This document shows, piece by piece, positions 63,184-64,000 of a stretch of DNA of 64,000 nucleotides. Under the pieces are notes generated by a model. The model made no database searches. It was not told the DNA's origin and saw only the letters and a list, made by a program, of their open reading frames with translations. Position numbers and translations under genes: made by a program. This DNA is from Achromobacter xylosoxidans A8 (lineage in GTDB: Bacteria > Pseudomonadota > Gammaproteobacteria > Burkholderiales > Burkholderiaceae_B), in NCBI RefSeq assembly GCF_000165835.1, contig NC_014640.1, positions 6,262,001 to 6,326,000 on the forward strand. Direction: 5' to 3'. Position 1 is the first letter of the stretch, and each line of letters opens with the position of its first letter.

Positions 63184-64000
63184 CTACTGCGCGTCCAGCG
63201 CCAGATAACGGCGCGTCTGCACGATCTCTTCCCGCTCCTTGAAGCTGGTGAGCTGATCGGCCAGCGCGCTGCTGTCGCCGGTCTGCTTGATCGCCGCGAG
63301 CGTGGCCTGCATGGCGTGGATGGCGGCGCGTTGCAGGTCCGACGGAATGATCGCCAGGCGGTAGCCCATGGCCGCCAGGTCGGCCAGCGGCGTGAGCGGC
63401 GTCTTGCCGCCGTAAAACATATTGATGAGCTTCAGGCCGGGCAGGCGCTCGGCGATGGCGCGGATCTGCTCCAGCGTCTCGGGCGCTTCCACGAAGATCA
63501 TGTCCGCCCCCGCCTTCAGGTAGCGCTCGGCACGCGATAGCGCGGCCTCGAAACCCTCGACCGCGATGGCGTCGGTACGCGCGATCACCAGCGCGTCGGG
63601 GTCGCTCAGGGTCTGGCGCGCGATGTGCACTTTGCGGCACATTTCCTCGGCATCCACCAGGCTCTTGTCGTCCAGATGGCCGCAGCGCTTGGGAAAGGAC
63701 TGGTCTTCGATGTGGAAGGCCGCCACGCCCGCGCGTTCCATGATGCGCACCGTGCGCTCCACATTGGCCGAACCGCCGAAGCCGGTGTCGGCGTCGGCCA
63801 CCACCGGCAGGCCGCTGGCGTCCACGATCTTCTCCACGCGGTCCATGACCTCGGTAAAGCTGAGCAGGCCGATGTCCGGATAGCCGGCCGCGCGCGCGAT
63901 GGCGCCGCCGCTGGCGTAGACGGCGGAAAAGCCCGCGGCCGCCACCAGCCGCGCCGACATGCCGTCATAGGCGCCGGGCGCCACGACGATGTCGTGGGCC
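63184..64000 (-). CDS. Isocitrate lyase/PEP mutase family enzyme (5' end outside window)
   Basis: A TIM-barrel lyase open to the right window edge; the visible part reads IVVAPGAYDGMSARLVAAAG. The magnesium-binding DADTGFGG, HIEDQSFPKRCGHL with the family KRCGH motif, and VIARTDAIAVEG place it with 2-methylisocitrate lyase, oxaloacetate decarboxylase and carboxyvinyl-carboxyphosphonate mutase-like enzymes. Which of these it is cannot be decided without the start and context. It is convergent with the WG pair, with a 10-bp gap. Confidence 0.9.
   Translation of the reverse strand, partial: AHDIVVAPGAYDGMSARLVAAAGFSAVYASGGAIARAAGYPDIGLLSFTEVMDRVEKIVDASGLPVVADADTGFGGSANVERTVRIMERAGVAAFHIEDQSFPKRCGHLDDKSLVDAEEMCRKVHIARQTLSDPDALVIARTDAIAVEGFEAALSRAERYLKAGADMIFVEAPETLEQIRAIAERLPGLKLINMFYGGKTPLTPLADLAAMGYRLAIIPSDLQRAAIHAMQATLAAIKQTGDSSALADQLTSFKEREEIVQTRRYLALDAQ

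Overview
The DNA is a G+C-rich (visibly about two thirds G+C) chromosomal segment of a beta-proteobacterium. The many Bug/TctC-type periplasmic receptors without partner permeases, the paired IclR and LysR regulators and the orphan solute-binding proteins point to Alcaligenaceae (Achromobacter/Bordetella type). This is inference from gene content; no rRNA gene is present to confirm it. There is no CRISPR array, no intact prophage and no insertion sequence. Traces of mobility are limited to a stand-alone phage-integrase Arm domain (54.9-55.1 kb) and a low-G+C DUF3800 gene (30.8-31.7 kb).

Layout. 0-3.7 kb: housekeeping genes ffh (partial), a CcsA/YpjD-like membrane protein, a PP0621-type zinc-ribbon protein, ampD and a glutathione transferase. 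3.7-9.1 kb: a complete D-galactonate pathway (dgoK-dgoA-dgoD-MFS permease) transcribed away from an IclR regulator that stands where enterics have a GntR DgoR; a good sigma-70 promoter and a candidate operator lie between them. 9.1-12.1 kb: an efflux-type MFS gene and two overlapping IclR paralogues. 12.3-19.9 kb: an acid-catabolism island of two acyl-CoA dehydrogenases, two Bug receptors, an AcuI/YhdH-type reductase and an ADP-forming acyl-CoA synthetase. 19.9-21.6 kb: a hipBA toxin-antitoxin module preceded by four palindromic operators exactly 50 bp apart. 21.7-25.1 kb: htpG with a sigma-32-like promoter, and a membrane-anchored DKNYY-type protein. 25.3-30.6 kb: an NCS2 purine/uracil permease, tRNA-Leu(CAA) with promoter and terminator, a HAD hydrolase, a Bug receptor, a beta-class GST and a divergent LysR gene. 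30.8-38.8 kb: DUF3800, then ytcA-mdtN-mdtO-mdtP (tripartite efflux), an EamA exporter and a second FUSC protein. 38.9-43.5 kb: an orphan polar amino-acid binding protein, LysR, Bug and an M81 (MlrC) peptidase. 43.7-48.4 kb: parvulin isomerase, then a sugar ABC importer operon headed by an FGGY kinase. 48.7-52.6 kb: BKACE (DUF849), a LivK-type receptor, an SDR dehydrogenase and LysR. 52.7-56.8 kb: DUF1254 lipoprotein, ureidoglycolate lyase, the Arm-domain ORF, a cupin and an MFS carrier. 57.1-63.2 kb: two giant exported WG-repeat proteins in an overlapping pair. 63.2-64 kb: a partial isocitrate lyase/PEP mutase-family enzyme.

How it works together. Most of the window is a set of small, separately regulated catabolic cassettes: a high-affinity periplasmic receptor or MFS carrier, two to four enzymes, and one IclR or LysR regulator. 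The least explained parts are the WG-repeat pair, which share a C-terminal Cys-x13-Trp-Pro-x5/6-Cys signature; the helically phased hipBA operator array; and the solo integrase Arm domain translated just ahead of allA.
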